A program made the position numbers and the translations under genes. Positions 1-14,049 of a stretch of 64,000 nucleotides of DNA are shown here, piece after piece (the first letter of the stretch is position 1; each line of letters begins with the position of its first letter). This DNA comes from Bugula neritina (Eukaryota; Bryozoa; Gymnolaemata; Cheilostomatida; Bugulidae), in the NCBI GenBank assembly GCA_964035545.1, contig OZ037765.1:2909001-2973000 (forward strand), in the 5' to 3' direction. The notes below the pieces were generated by a model that was given only the letters and a program-made list of their open reading frames with translations, ran no database searches and had not been told where the DNA came from.

Positions 1-303
1 GCGGGACAAGGGGAGGAAACCCCCGCCGCGGCTGCCGTGTCCCAGTTGGCGACGGCATCAAAAGTCACTCAACTGACGGACATGCTAGCCAAGCTGATAG
101 CAACACTGACACCACAAAACCCAGTGAGTACCGCCCCTGAGCCCATGCGGCCATCGGCGCCGCCACAGGGAGAAACAGTCAGTTTTTGCTGGGAGTGCGG
201 AAATCAAGGACATTTCCGCCGATATTGTCCCTTCCTAAATCAGGGGTTAAACTACCGCGGCCCGCAGATGTTCCCACCTTCCGCGGGCCGACGAAACCTC
301 TAG
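1..303 (+). CDS. gag: gag, C-terminal end (nucleocapsid)
   Basis: This frame is open from the first base of the window to a TAG at 301-303, so only the end of Gag is seen. It carries one CCHC zinc knuckle of the form CX2CX4HX4C (codons about 187-228; key residues Cys, Cys, His, Cys), the RNA-packaging motif of nucleocapsid. The upstream part is rich in Pro and Ala. The last 118 bases overlap pol, which lies in the -1 frame, so Pol is likely made by -1 ribosomal frameshifting. A GTTAAAC heptamer at 246-252 is in the right codon phase (G TTA AAC) to act as the slip site. This is an inference. Confidence 0.85.
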   Translation, partial: AGQGEETPAAAAVSQLATASKVTQLTDMLAKLIATLTPQNPVSTAPEPMRPSAPPQGETVSFCWECGNQGHFRRYCPFLNQGLNYRGPQMFPPSAGRRNL

Positions 304-2156
304 GGAAGAAGAAACGCAGGTCACCCAGACGGGTACCGCGTACTGGCAACCAACAGTGGCAACAGCCACAACGGACCAGCAAGGGGCTTCGCCCCGCGGC
401 TGCCTTTTCTGTGCCCCTTCACAACAGATTCACAGGGCTACAAGTCCAAGAATCTGGATGGGAGCACACAAAGGTAGCTGAGAATCTAGCCTCGGCACCC
501 CCGAGGCCTACCTATCACCGCCCCAAGAGACCTCCTTCGCGACCCAAAGCGAGGGAGGTACTCCCTGCGAGAGTAAGGCCGGAAGGGAAAGTTCAGGTGC
601 AGCCCCATGGGAACAGCTATTTCTTGCCCGGTAAACTGGAAGGCAAAGCTGTTACTTTTCTCATTGATTCGGGCTGTACCACAAACCTCTTAAGCCGCCA
701 ACTCTTCGACACCCTCAGTGCTAGGGTCAGGGGCGAGATGGAAGCATACGAAGGGGAATACGGCACCCTAGCTGACGGGTCATGCCTTCCCTTCTATGGT
801 ATAATTGAGCTGACGGGACGAGTCCGCGATCAAACGATCCAAGAGACGTTTATCGTCAGTCAGCTCGAGGAGGATGCTATCCTCGGGATGCCGTTCCTTA
901 AACGGCACGGATGTCACATAGATTTTAGCAGATCTGCAATGATGATGTCCGGGCGGGAACTCGCCTGCGTCGACAAGTTCGGCTGCCCTTTAGTGGGAGG
1001 TGTGCAAGTGGTACGCAACCGTACCATACCAGGCCGCTCCCGGGCTACCATTCACTGCAGGGTGAATAGTAGCCGGATCTCTGGACTCGGGGTGGTTGAA
1101 GGCGCGCACGAAAAGATCCAACTTGCCAGCAGTCTGAATCAGCTGACTGAGCAAGGGGAGATCTTAGTACAGTGCGTCAACCCCTTTACCGAGCCTATCA
1201 AGCTCCCGGCTGGGTCGATGCTGGGCCGTTTTCACTCTGTTCAAGAGGGAAACGTAGGCCCGTCGCTGGGTGATGCGACAGAGGCACTCCCTCGACACCC
1301 TATTCAGGGACGAGGGACAGTCCCAACACATCTCCGGGAGTTATACGAAACAGCCAGTGGCGGCTGCGCGAGTAACAGAGAGCGCCAGGCTATGGCCAAG
1401 TTACTACGCGACTACGGTGATGTGTTCAGCAGCGGAGAGCATGACGTGGGACTGACTGGAATTGTCAGACACGAAATACCGCTGACTGCAGGGACAGTCC
1501 CTGTCCGGCAGCCCACACGCAGGCTGGGGCCGGAAAAAGAGAAGGAGGTTAGCCGACAAGTACGGGATCTTCTGGACTGGGGACTGATAGAGCCCGCCCA
1601 TAGTGCGTGGAGCTCGCCAGTCGTACTGGTCCGGAAGAAAGACGGCAGTTGGCGGTTCTGTGTGGACTACCGCAAACTCAATAGCGTAACCATACAGGAC
1701 GCCTACCCTCTACCTCGTATTGACGAGTCATTGGACGCCCTAGCCGGCAGCAAGTACTTCAGTACGTTAGACTTGCTAAGCGGCTATTGGCAGGTTCCTC
1801 TGAGTCCCGACGCCCAGGAGAAAGCGGCGTTTATCACACGGGACGGTTTGTGGAAGTGGAAGGTGCTGCCCTTCGGGTTAACCTCCGCCCCAGCCACCTT
1901 CCAGAGGCTGATGGAACAAGTCCTTAGCGGACTCCATTGGAAGACACTGCTGGTCTACCTCGATGATGTCATCGTAATCTCTCCAGACTTCGAGACACAT
2001 GTCAGTCGTCTGCAGGAGGTTTTCGAGAGACTCCGAGGTGCCGGTCTTAAGCTCAAACCTTCCAAGTCTGTCTGTTGCAGCCGGAGGTCAAGTACCTGGG
2101 GCACGTTGTCGGTCGAAATGGCGTGGCAACGGATCCCGAAAAGGTACGGGCAGTAG
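186..2156 (+). CDS. pol: pol part 1: aspartic protease and reverse transcriptase
   Basis: The frame opens inside gag in the -1 phase. The ATG at 186 is probably not the real start, because a Gag-Pol fusion is expected. Visible domains: a retropepsin-like protease with the catalytic triplet in FLIDSGCTTN (about 658-690), then a reverse transcriptase from about 1470, with the fingers motif WSSPVVLVRKKDGSWRFCVD and the catalytic YLDDV box (Asp-Asp codons at 1961-1966). After about 2070 this frame stops looking like RT, and the thumb/connection region continues in another frame (next entry). That is a small insertion or deletion. The last roughly 80 bases of this frame are therefore out-of-frame translation. 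Confidence 0.9.
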   Translation: MLGVRKSRTFPPILSLPKSGVKLPRPADVPTFRGPTKPLGKKKRRSPRRVPRTGNQQWQQPQRTSKGLRPAAAFSVPLHNRFTGLQVQESGWEHTKVAENLASAPPRPTYHRPKRPPSRPKAREVLPARVRPEGKVQVQPHGNSYFLPGKLEGKAVTFLIDSGCTTNLLSRQLFDTLSARVRGEMEAYEGEYGTLADGSCLPFYGIIELTGRVRDQTIQETFIVSQLEEDAILGMPFLKRHGCHIDFSRSAMMMSGRELACVDKFGCPLVGGVQVVRNRTIPGRSRATIHCRVNSSRISGLGVVEGAHEKIQLASSLNQLTEQGEILVQCVNPFTEPIKLPAGSMLGRFHSVQEGNVGPSLGDATEALPRHPIQGRGTVPTHLRELYETASGGCASNRERQAMAKLLRDYGDVFSSGEHDVGLTGIVRHEIPLTAGTVPVRQPTRRLGPEKEKEVSRQVRDLLDWGLIEPAHSAWSSPVVLVRKKDGSWRFCVDYRKLNSVTIQDAYPLPRIDESLDALAGSKYFSTLDLLSGYWQVPLSPDAQEKAAFITRDGLWKWKVLPFGLTSAPATFQRLMEQVLSGLHWKTLLVYLDDVIVISPDFETHVSRLQEVFERLRGAGLKLKPSKSVCCSRRSSTWGTLSVEMAWQRIPKRYGQ

Positions 2157-4528
2157 AAGACTGGGTCACCCCCCAAGACTTGACCGGACTCCGGGCTTTC
2201 TTGGGGCTGGTAGGGTATTACAGGCAATACATACCAGACTTTGCGGGCATAGCCCAGCCTCTAAACCGGCTTACCGCAAAGGGAGTGACGTGGCAGTGGA
2301 CCCCAGTCGAACAAGAAGCGTTCGACCCCCTCAAGGGCTGCCTCCTAACGGCGCCCATCTTGGCCTACCCAGACCCCACTCTGGAGTACATCCTAGACAC
2401 GGACGCCAGTGACCAGAATGTTGGCGCTGTGCTGTCACAAGTGCAGGAAGGCCGAGAAGTAGTAGTAGCCTACTACAGCAAGTCTCTCTCTCCCGCTGAA
2501 CGAAATTACTGCACTACCCGCAAGGAACTGCTGGCAGTAATCAAGGCAGTGAAGCACTTCAGACCATACCTATATGGCAGGAAGTTCCGGCTGCGTACGG
2601 ATCATGCCTCGCTGATCTGGTTGTGCAGGAGAGCAGAGCCCTCTAGTCAGGTCGCCCGGTGGCTCGAAATCCTAGCTGAATTCTCGTACCGGATCGAACA
2701 TCGACCGGGCAAGAGACACAGCAATGCGGATGGTTTGAGTCGCCGACCTGACGGAGGTTGCAAACAGTGTCTCAACATCGAGAGGAGGGATGGAGGTCCC
2801 CCACGATGCGAGTTGGAGACGCTGGCTCATCACGGAGCACCGTTTGACTGGGATCAAGGTCAACTCAGGCAAAGAGTTGATGAGTCCCCGGAGGATGTAC
2901 AAAACCTCCGCGCCAACCCTGTACTGGCCGGTAATGTTCGAGAGCTGAAGAAGCTCCAAGCAGAGCTGCCGGGAGTCGTGGCAGACATATACCGGGCCAA
3001 AAGGGAAGGGCGACGACCCAGCGAAGAACGCATACGACAGGGATGCGCCGAGTTCCGGCTATACTGTCAGCGTTGGGACTCGCTGCGGATCGGGCAGGAT
3101 GGGTTGCTAACCATCTCTCTAGCTGCCAGCGGCAGACACCCGGAAAGGAAGAGGGTAGTCTGCCCCACAGCCATCCGCCGTGAGTTGATTTGGGATACTC
3201 ACAAGCAGGCCCACGCAGGGGTCAAGCGAGTGATATCCAAATTACGACTCCGGTGGTATTGGCCGCAGATGGAGCGTGACGTCCGGCTCAGAGTCAAACA
3301 GTGTGAGATCTGCCAGGCCAGTAAGCATAGCCGCCCCCCTGGTGAAGCAGGACGGCGGAGGCTATATGCTGGTAGGCCCTGGCAAGTAGTCGCTGTAGAC
3401 CTGGTCGGACCCATGCCCCTGACCCCCAGAGGCAATAATTGGATCCTAGTACTAACCGACCACTTTACTAGGTGGGCGGATGCTCTGGCTATCCCAGATG
3501 CATCAGCCCCAACAGTGGCCAGGGCACTAGACCAACATGTATTCTGTTATTTTGGGCTCCCCGAACAGATACACTCTGATCAAGGCGCTCAATTCCAGTC
3601 TCAACTGATGAGCGACCTTTGCCACCTCTGGGGAGTAAATCAGAGCAGGACCACCCCCTACCACCCTCAAGGTAACGGGGTGGTGGAGCGCAACAACCGG
3701 ATGCTAGGTGATGCGCTCCGGAGTCTCCTCCTTGGACGAGGTCAAGAGGAATGGGATACGGTGTTGCCGCAAGTCATGCGTGCATATCGTAGCACCCCAC
3801 ACACCAGTACTGGTGAGACCCCAAACCTCTTGATGCTCGGGAGAGAGACCCGTGTCCCTGACCATCTCACCTATCACGTTCCAGAGCAAGATAACTCGGT
3901 TCACGAGTATGCCAGTGAACTAGTGGAACGGATGAAGGCCGCACACGATATACTGCGTCAACAGCAGTGGAAGGTGCGGCACGAAGATTCCGATGCACCA
4001 CCCCTCTATCAAAGAGGAGATAAGGTGTGGATGGTCAATTACCGTAGGCGCCGCGGACAGGCTGATAAGCTGAAGCCTAAGTTCGTAGGCCCCTACGTGG
4101 TCGTCGAGGCTATGCCCAATCATACGTACAAGATTGAGCGCTCAGGACAGGTATCTATCCAGAATGAGTCTCGCTTGAAACCGTATTGGGCTAGCCCCGG
4201 CGGAGTGGGAGAAGCCCCCCCGTTGTTAGAGCCCAGGAGGCAGACAACAATGCGCGGGCGACGGCGGCATGGACCTGAATACGAAGTGGTCATACCGCGG
4301 GAAGAAAACTTGGTGAGAGAGGAGCGGCAGCTTCTACCAACAGAAGCGTGTCCGCCACCACCAAGTCTAATTCCATCACTTCCAGAAACCGAGCCGGTTC
4401 CGGAAGTGCAAACCCCCACGGAGGGAGGGGCTCCATCCGGAGAACAAGAAGAGGTGACCGCTGACGGTGAAGTAGAGACGCCATTAGAGGCCCCTACTAA
4501 CGAACCAGCAAGCGTGTCACCCCCCTAG
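2075..4528 (+). CDS. pol: pol part 2: RT connection, RNase H, integrase
   Basis: This continues pol after the frame break near 2070. In order: the end of RT (EVKYLGHVVG), RNase H with DTDASDQNVGAVLSQ, an integrase zinc-binding HHCC segment (about 3200-3330, ending CEICQ), and the DDE core (VAVDLVGPM; HSDQGAQF; NGVVERNN). A GPY/F-type module follows (VGPYVVVEA, about 4090), then a Pro/Glu-rich tail to the stop at 4526-4528. No chromodomain is visible. The ATG at 2075 is only the first Met after the break, not a real start. All catalytic residues I can place are present, so apart from the break near 2070 this half looks intact, suggesting a fairly young copy. Confidence 0.9.
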   Translation: MQPEVKYLGHVVGRNGVATDPEKVRAVEDWVTPQDLTGLRAFLGLVGYYRQYIPDFAGIAQPLNRLTAKGVTWQWTPVEQEAFDPLKGCLLTAPILAYPDPTLEYILDTDASDQNVGAVLSQVQEGREVVVAYYSKSLSPAERNYCTTRKELLAVIKAVKHFRPYLYGRKFRLRTDHASLIWLCRRAEPSSQVARWLEILAEFSYRIEHRPGKRHSNADGLSRRPDGGCKQCLNIERRDGGPPRCELETLAHHGAPFDWDQGQLRQRVDESPEDVQNLRANPVLAGNVRELKKLQAELPGVVADIYRAKREGRRPSEERIRQGCAEFRLYCQRWDSLRIGQDGLLTISLAASGRHPERKRVVCPTAIRRELIWDTHKQAHAGVKRVISKLRLRWYWPQMERDVRLRVKQCEICQASKHSRPPGEAGRRRLYAGRPWQVVAVDLVGPMPLTPRGNNWILVLTDHFTRWADALAIPDASAPTVARALDQHVFCYFGLPEQIHSDQGAQFQSQLMSDLCHLWGVNQSRTTPYHPQGNGVVERNNRMLGDALRSLLLGRGQEEWDTVLPQVMRAYRSTPHTSTGETPNLLMLGRETRVPDHLTYHVPEQDNSVHEYASELVERMKAAHDILRQQQWKVRHEDSDAPPLYQRGDKVWMVNYRRRRGQADKLKPKFVGPYVVVEAMPNHTYKIERSGQVSIQNESRLKPYWASPGGVGEAPPLLEPRRQTTMRGRRRHGPEYEVVIPREENLVREERQLLPTEACPPPPSLIPSLPETEPVPEVQTPTEGGAPSGEQEEVTADGEVETPLEAPTNEPASVSPP

Positions 4529-5091
4529 GAAGGGGACAGCGTACGAGGCAACCCCCCGCATACTTGAAGGACTTCGTATGTGACTGCGTTAAAAGCGGCA
4601 CGCATGAAAGTCTAGGGGAAAGCCGTACGAGAAAAGAATCGAGCAAATGTGGGAGTTGTCAACACCACAGAAATATCAACTTTTACATCGGCGGAAATAG
4701 AAATAAAATTCATCCGCCGGGTGCACAAAGTCTTAATCACGCACCCCAACCACGTTGCTCGATCTTTTCATACGCCGATGCAGTCAGGAGTAGACGTGTT
4801 TCTAAGCAGTAGTTCAAACCATTTCACATATTCAGTATGTCTTACGACAACAGATCGTGGGGTGAGTTAACTATATCTTAATACGAAACTAGATTGCATC
4901 GCTCAGCTCTGACTCACTGAGTCAAGCGAGCTGGAGATAGGTTAGTGAAATACCGTAGTAAGAACTCAGTTTGACTTAGAGATTTTTATAATCTCATTGC
5001 AATACGGTTCTATCTGACTATTCACTATCATTAATCTCTACGAGGTAACTGAATTAGGAGTTGCCAAGCTGTTCAAGCTGACAACACGGCA
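4529..5091 (+). other. Gap between pol and ORF3 in the retrotransposon
   Basis: About 560 bases with no convincing coding frame. A pyrimidine-rich run ending in AG at 5112-5125 (inside the start of the ORF3 frame) looks like a 3' splice site, so ORF3 may be made from a spliced subgenomic RNA, as env-type genes are. No donor could be identified because the 5' leader is outside the window. Confidence 0.4.
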
Positions 5092-5913
5092 GTGTACTGT
5101 ACTAACACTGTTGAAACTTTTTCAGATTACACTCGACCCGCTACAACCAGGGTACGGGATAGAACACTTCCCGCTCCGTATCCGGAGGACCATGCTAGTG
5201 GTGACCGGCCTGAGCCACTACGCCGCCGTTGGCGGTGGGTGTCTCCACAAACCGAAGAAGAAATAGAAACAGCCTGGGGGTCCAGAGGACGGACGAGATG
5301 CCAGATCTGTGGTGAAGATTGCGCCTCTCACCGCTCCCTTAAACTACACGTCAATGCTCACCTCCTACTGACCTTCTGCCCCTGCGGGTACAATGATGTG
5401 TATCCCTACCCCGTCACCAGACACAGAGCGGCGGGCTGTTTCCCTGGAGAAAACTATGTGGTCGACGCTAAGCTGTACCCGGAGTTCCTCACATATATAC
5501 GACCTCTGGTAAAGAAGGCCATGCTATTAGCCGTTCTATCCTCGGGGTTCCAACGTGTGTTAGACAACGCCCGCCAACAATCCCCGTTGGTGTCTGACCG
5601 CCCTCAAATTACATACACCCCCGAGGAAACTACATATCCAGAAGAAGGAGAGATCTCCCCTACCCCGGCGAAGAGACGGACCAGGTCCCCCAGTCCACCC
5701 TTACGCCGCAGACGGACACCGTCCCCCGACCCGGTACGACTAGCCACAGTAGAAGAACGCCTCCTACGATTACAAGAAGAGTTCACCCAGCTGGCATCAG
5801 ACCTACTTAACACTACAACAGGACTCTTCCAGCTCAAGGGATCCGTATGCCGTATGAAACGGAAACTGCGTACATGCCAAGCCAAGCACCGGCGTGCCCA
5901 ACAAGGACTCTAG
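5092..5913 (+). CDS. Retrotransposon ORF3: zinc-finger, SR-like and coiled-coil protein
   Basis: 273-aa ORF downstream of integrase, where an env gene would sit. It has no signal peptide and no membrane segment, so it is not a normal envelope protein. Residues 70-90 form a classic C2H2 finger (CX2CX12HX3H). Residues 96-116 look like a second, irregular finger (CX1CX12HX4C). Residues about 190-213 are basic and rich in SP/RS pairs (RRTRSPSPP, RRRRTPSPDP). Residues about 218-262 are heptad-like and probably coiled coil. I infer a nucleic-acid-binding accessory protein. Zinc-finger third ORFs may occur in other invertebrate Gypsy elements, but I cannot name the family. If the splice site at 5125 is used, translation may begin from a leader codon rather than the ATG at 5092. 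Confidence 0.75.
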   Translation: MYCTNTVETFSDYTRPATTRVRDRTLPAPYPEDHASGDRPEPLRRRWRWVSPQTEEEIETAWGSRGRTRCQICGEDCASHRSLKLHVNAHLLLTFCPCGYNDVYPYPVTRHRAAGCFPGENYVVDAKLYPEFLTYIRPLVKKAMLLAVLSSGFQRVLDNARQQSPLVSDRPQITYTPEETTYPEEGEISPTPAKRRTRSPSPPLRRRRTPSPDPVRLATVEERLLRLQEEFTQLASDLLNTTTGLFQLKGSVCRMKRKLRTCQAKHRRAQQGL

Positions 5914-6480
5914 TATGCTACCCAGAATACTCCGCAACTCTCCATTTGGTGAGGAACCAAACTCGTGCAAATGCTTAACTGCTAGACAGGTTAATCCTTG
6001 TCTACTACCACAGCTAGCTAGTATTCCTCGTCTATCTACAGCTGGCCAATTGTATGCAACGGATCGTTACCATGACTCTGTCTATTATTGTGTCTCTTCC
6101 TGTATATTATGTATTATTTTTGTCCACTGATGTATACAATTACTATTGAATGTTTTTTTTTATATATATCAGAAAGATAGCTTTCTGCTGGTGTGGGCGG
6201 TGTGGTGGTTCGTGGAACTACCAGCAGCACAACGTGTAGGGTCGCGTAATTGACCCGGAACAATGGATAGCCAATTAGCGTAGTTGATAGTTAGCAGCAA
6301 TTGTAGCTTCCCGCTGCTAACGCAGTCGAAGCTAGAGTGTGAAATAGATTAGATGTGTAACTTGTTGGAAATAATGTATCGTGTTTTTATAATGTATAGT
6401 TGTGTATAAAATATACTCGTTCACTCGACTTAGCCTGGTGCAGTTCTATATACTAGATAAATAGACTCTCTGGATAGCAT
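5914..6480 (+). promoter_or_regulatory. 3' noncoding region with putative 3' LTR (from about 6200)
   Basis: No coding frame. A G-rich run (about 6187-6199) just before TGTGGTGG at 6200 could be the polypurine tract and the TG start of the 3' LTR. A TATAAA box lies at 6405-6410. The LTR end cannot be fixed without the 5' LTR; TATCA near 6480 is one possibility. Only the direction and general place of the LTR are supported. Confidence 0.4.
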
Positions 6481-6861
6481 ATCAACCCTAAATCTGAAAA
6501 ATATAACAATAGCACAACTAGTAGCTAATATAAATTGGGGGCGAAGTAGTTTTCTAGTTATAATGATCTTTGTTTAGTTTTTCAAATTCTATGTTCAGGT
6601 TTTTATATCTTGATTTATTTATAGAAAATTTTGATATAATTTGGAGCTCATTTATATTTGAATTCTTTGTTAACATAAAAAAATAATGATTTTAGTTTAG
6701 TCTGTCCATAAGCTCACTCTATCTATATCAGTTTATGACATTGATATTTACATGTTATAGTTTTTTTTACAGTTGTTGAACTACATAATTATTGTTTTGT
6801 ACTTTTCAATACAAATTTTGATTGCTAGTGTTGGTTGTAGATTTTTAGTTAGTGAAATATT
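6481..6861 (+). promoter_or_regulatory. Upstream region of SLC15 copy 1
   Basis: AT-rich DNA between the retrotransposon and the copy-1 ATG. Similarity to the upstream DNA of copies 2 and 3 begins only at about 6795 and runs to the ATG. Before that the sequence is unrelated to the shared upstream block (12525-13984, 19245-21094), so copy 1 may have a different promoter. A T-run followed by ACAG at 6761-6772 could be the acceptor of a 5' UTR exon. No CACGTG box is present here. Confidence 0.4.
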
Positions 6862-11686
<4,825 letters not shown>

Positions 11687-12348
11687 CTTAAGTGCTTAAA
11701 AACCAATGATCTGATTTCACGCCTTATATACTTATGATGTTATTCAGGCAACAGTGAAATAAGCTGGTACATTGCTCAAATATTTGTTTAAGTTCTATTG
11801 AATATTGTTATTATATTTTTACAAGTTGAGCTGCATTCCTATCAAGTATGGCTAATTTACATATTTTTTCACTGTTTTGCTATTTTTATTAGAAACATAC
11901 ATGTGTATTTTCATATAAATTATTTTTATATAAAAATTGTACAGTATTTAATAAATGCATTTGTATAGAATAGTTTAATGTTACAGTATATAAACAATTA
12001 GCAAACTGCCTGATATCAATTATTAAAAAAACAATATCCGTTGTTTTATTATTTATAATAACTTGAAAGTCTATAACCAGTTGTGTTGAACTGATAGCGG
12101 AAACATTAACATATTGGTAATCTTAAAAAAACACTTCCTGATTATTTGACTGATATTGTATATATCAAAAGTTCAAATATACTGAGCTATTGAGAAAATT
12201 TTCCAGAACTTCATCTAGTCTTGATAAGGATTATAAATTATTGTAGTTCATGCTAAATAAATGCAATTAAACTCAGTAAAAATGGAAATATTTTTTGCTG
12301 CCATCTAGGAAACAATATGCCCACTACTTGATAACCACAATGCAAATA
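11687..12348. other. 3' flank of SLC15 copy 1
   Basis: Noncoding DNA matching the 3' flanks of copies 2 and 3. An AATAAA polyadenylation signal lies at 11950-11955, 264 bases after the stop. No other gene is seen. Confidence 0.6.
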
Positions 12349-12524
12349 TCATGAATTTCCTAGTAGCTGATATTTAACAACATGTCTTTTGATAACAGTT
12401 TCTGGCATACAGTACACAGGGTTGACTTGTGCTATAGAAGTGTCTCCCAAAAGAGAGAGACCAGCCAAACCAAACAGAGTATGAAATGGATCCACCATAT
12501 CGCCGGGTCTATCAGCAAACCCTC
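12349..12524 (-). pseudogene. RABGGTB: Truncated terminal exon of RABGGTB, remnant 1
   Basis: Nearly identical on the minus strand to the last exon of the intact gene (26504-26692), with the same stop codon position (12349-12351). It encodes [18 protein letters not shown] and the rest of the C-terminus with at least one change (Asp to Val near the end). Homology stops abruptly after CAAACCCTC at 12524, inside the codons for ETGGF, so the 3' splice site and first codons are missing. It cannot make a transferase, but marks the breakpoint of the tandem duplication. Confidence 0.93.
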
Positions 12525-13199
12525 ATTAGTAATTCTATTGTAAGTTGGATAGCTAAAGTCAAAGTGCAGATAACTTTAATCAATAGTATTTCAAACTATT
12601 AATTTCAATAAAGTGATAGATGCTTTAAGTTTGCTGTCACATATGTTAAAAATCATAACATTGTAGAAAAAAACGAGCACAAATACACAGGTTGACTTGT
12701 ATTTTGGCATTCCTGTCTTTGTGCAAGCTTATCAATTTATGCAATATTAAGCAAATGTCACACACATGCAATAAGAGAAAGTTTTCGTTTTACTGATGAC
12801 TTTCTAAAATTCATTATATATAATACTGTATATAACATATGTGCGTGCATATATATGTTATTGGGAGCATTAAAATATAATTGTAAAAGCGTATAAGTAA
12901 AAATTGTGCATGGTTTTTATGTATACACACACAAATTGAAATAAAGCAACCCATGACATCATGTTATAGCAAGTAGTTTTTATTACACAAAACAAAATAA
13001 TCTCAGCATGCCTTTCCTACAGGCTACAGAATATGCATCTTTTAATTATTTACACCGTGTTTTGTCCAATTATATAAAGCTATATTATCTTCAATCACAA
13101 AAAATGATAATATTTTCATATAGCAGATAAGTGTATCCTTCTGTGATATGTAGATAGTTGGTTGTCATATTACAGGAGTTGTCAGCTTACATCTTTTAG

Positions 13200-13218
13200 T
13201 CACATGACGCTCACGTGA
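13200..13218. promoter_or_regulatory. Paired E-boxes, CLEAR/M-box-like, upstream of SLC15 copy 2
   Basis: TCACATGA (13200-13207) is followed three bases later by the palindrome TCACGTGA (13211-13218). The second matches the core of the CLEAR element (TCACGTGA) bound by TFEB/MITF factors that control lysosomal genes. It is 832 bp upstream of the ATG, so its role depends on an unseen transcription start. A similar box occurs in a transposon at 41482, so chance or a mobile origin is possible. Confidence 0.4.
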
Positions 13219-13289
13219 CTGTAGCGCTATTTTAAAACATCACTCTTGGACAATCTTTATAATAGTAATAATATTCAACCGGGTTTATT

Positions 13290-13595
13290 ATATCTAAAGT
13301 ATTAGTAATACTAATACTATTAGTATTAGAGTATTACTGTTACCAGCTGATACTAATAATTTTAGTATTACTATTACTATCAGTATTACATTTAGTTCTA
13401 TCAGTTAAATTTTATGTAGGTGCTCTTGTGGTTTTAGTTTTACTAATACTAATAGTAATAGTAATACTATTCGCATCGCTATTACTATTACTATTAGTAT
13501 TACTATTAGTATTAGTATTACTATTACTATTAGTATTAGTATTGCTATTAGTAATAGTAATAATATTACTATTACTATTAGTATTACTAGGTGTA
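13290..13595. repeat. Degenerate TATTAC/TATTAG hexanucleotide repeat
   Basis: Long tract built from TATTAC, TATTAG and their complements. Related tracts occur at 20098-20236, 20383-20700, 30605-30662 and 45415-45545. ORFs on both strands here are low-complexity artefacts. Confidence 0.9.
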
Positions 13596-14049
13596 AAATA
13601 CACTAACTTGAAACTAAGAGCACCACTGTACGTGTAAGTATCACTGTCAGTAAAACTAAATAGTAAAATACGTTTATTATTATTATTATAATTATCATAA
13701 TTAATAACATTAAATATCAATTAGCTTAAGACATTTTTACTGAAGATATATATTAGCACTCAGCTAGTCGTAATCATAGCTGCACTTGCGTAGTTGTCAT
13801 AATTCTTGCCATGTATTTAATTTATAATTATCACCCCAATCACAATGACAGCTATACTTTTGCTCATTGATCGTGGGTAAATTGAAATGAGAATGTGAGT
13901 GAGTAAGTTGCTATTGTAATCTTTGTGAACATTCCTGTGGCTATTAAAATAATTTCTTTTTACCAACCATTTAAAAAAGGTGTTTTGTAATTTTCAAAAC
14001 AAGTTTTGATTGCTAGTGTTGTTTGTAGATATTTAGTCAGTGGCATATT

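Larger units (their letters stand above)
1..6480 (+). mobile_element. Ty3/Gypsy LTR retrotransposon, 5' end outside window
   Basis: The order gag zinc knuckle, aspartic protease, reverse transcriptase, RNase H, integrase is that of the Ty3/Gypsy (Metaviridae-type) group. The 5' LTR and most of gag lie before the window, so paired LTRs and a target-site duplication cannot be shown, and the right border (about 6480) is an estimate. The element is GC-richer than the AT-rich DNA after it, which fits an insertion. It is probably not autonomous now, because the pol frame is broken near 2070. It sits in the same orientation as, and about 380 bp upstream of, the first SLC15 gene. The upstream DNA shared by SLC15 copies 2 and 3 is absent there. 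Confidence 0.9.
12525..13984. repeat. Shared spacer block B, copy 1 (upstream of SLC15 copy 2)
   Basis: Noncoding block that follows the RABGGTB remnant and leads to the ATG of SLC15 copy 2. It is repeated with high identity at 19245-21094 but is absent after the third unit, where intact RABGGTB continues. It holds a hexanucleotide repeat tract, a pair of E-boxes and likely promoter DNA. No gene is seen in it. Confidence 0.85.

Noticed and set aside
5092-5913. Envelope gene of an errantivirus-type element
   Set aside because: No signal peptide, no membrane segment and no cleavage site; zinc-finger and coiled-coil features instead.
13412-13720. ORFs rich in Ser/Asn/Thr or Leu/Ile/Val over hexanucleotide repeats (also 20340-20543)
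   Set aside because: Low-complexity translation of TATTAC/TATTAG repeats on both strands; no start context, splice or homology support.
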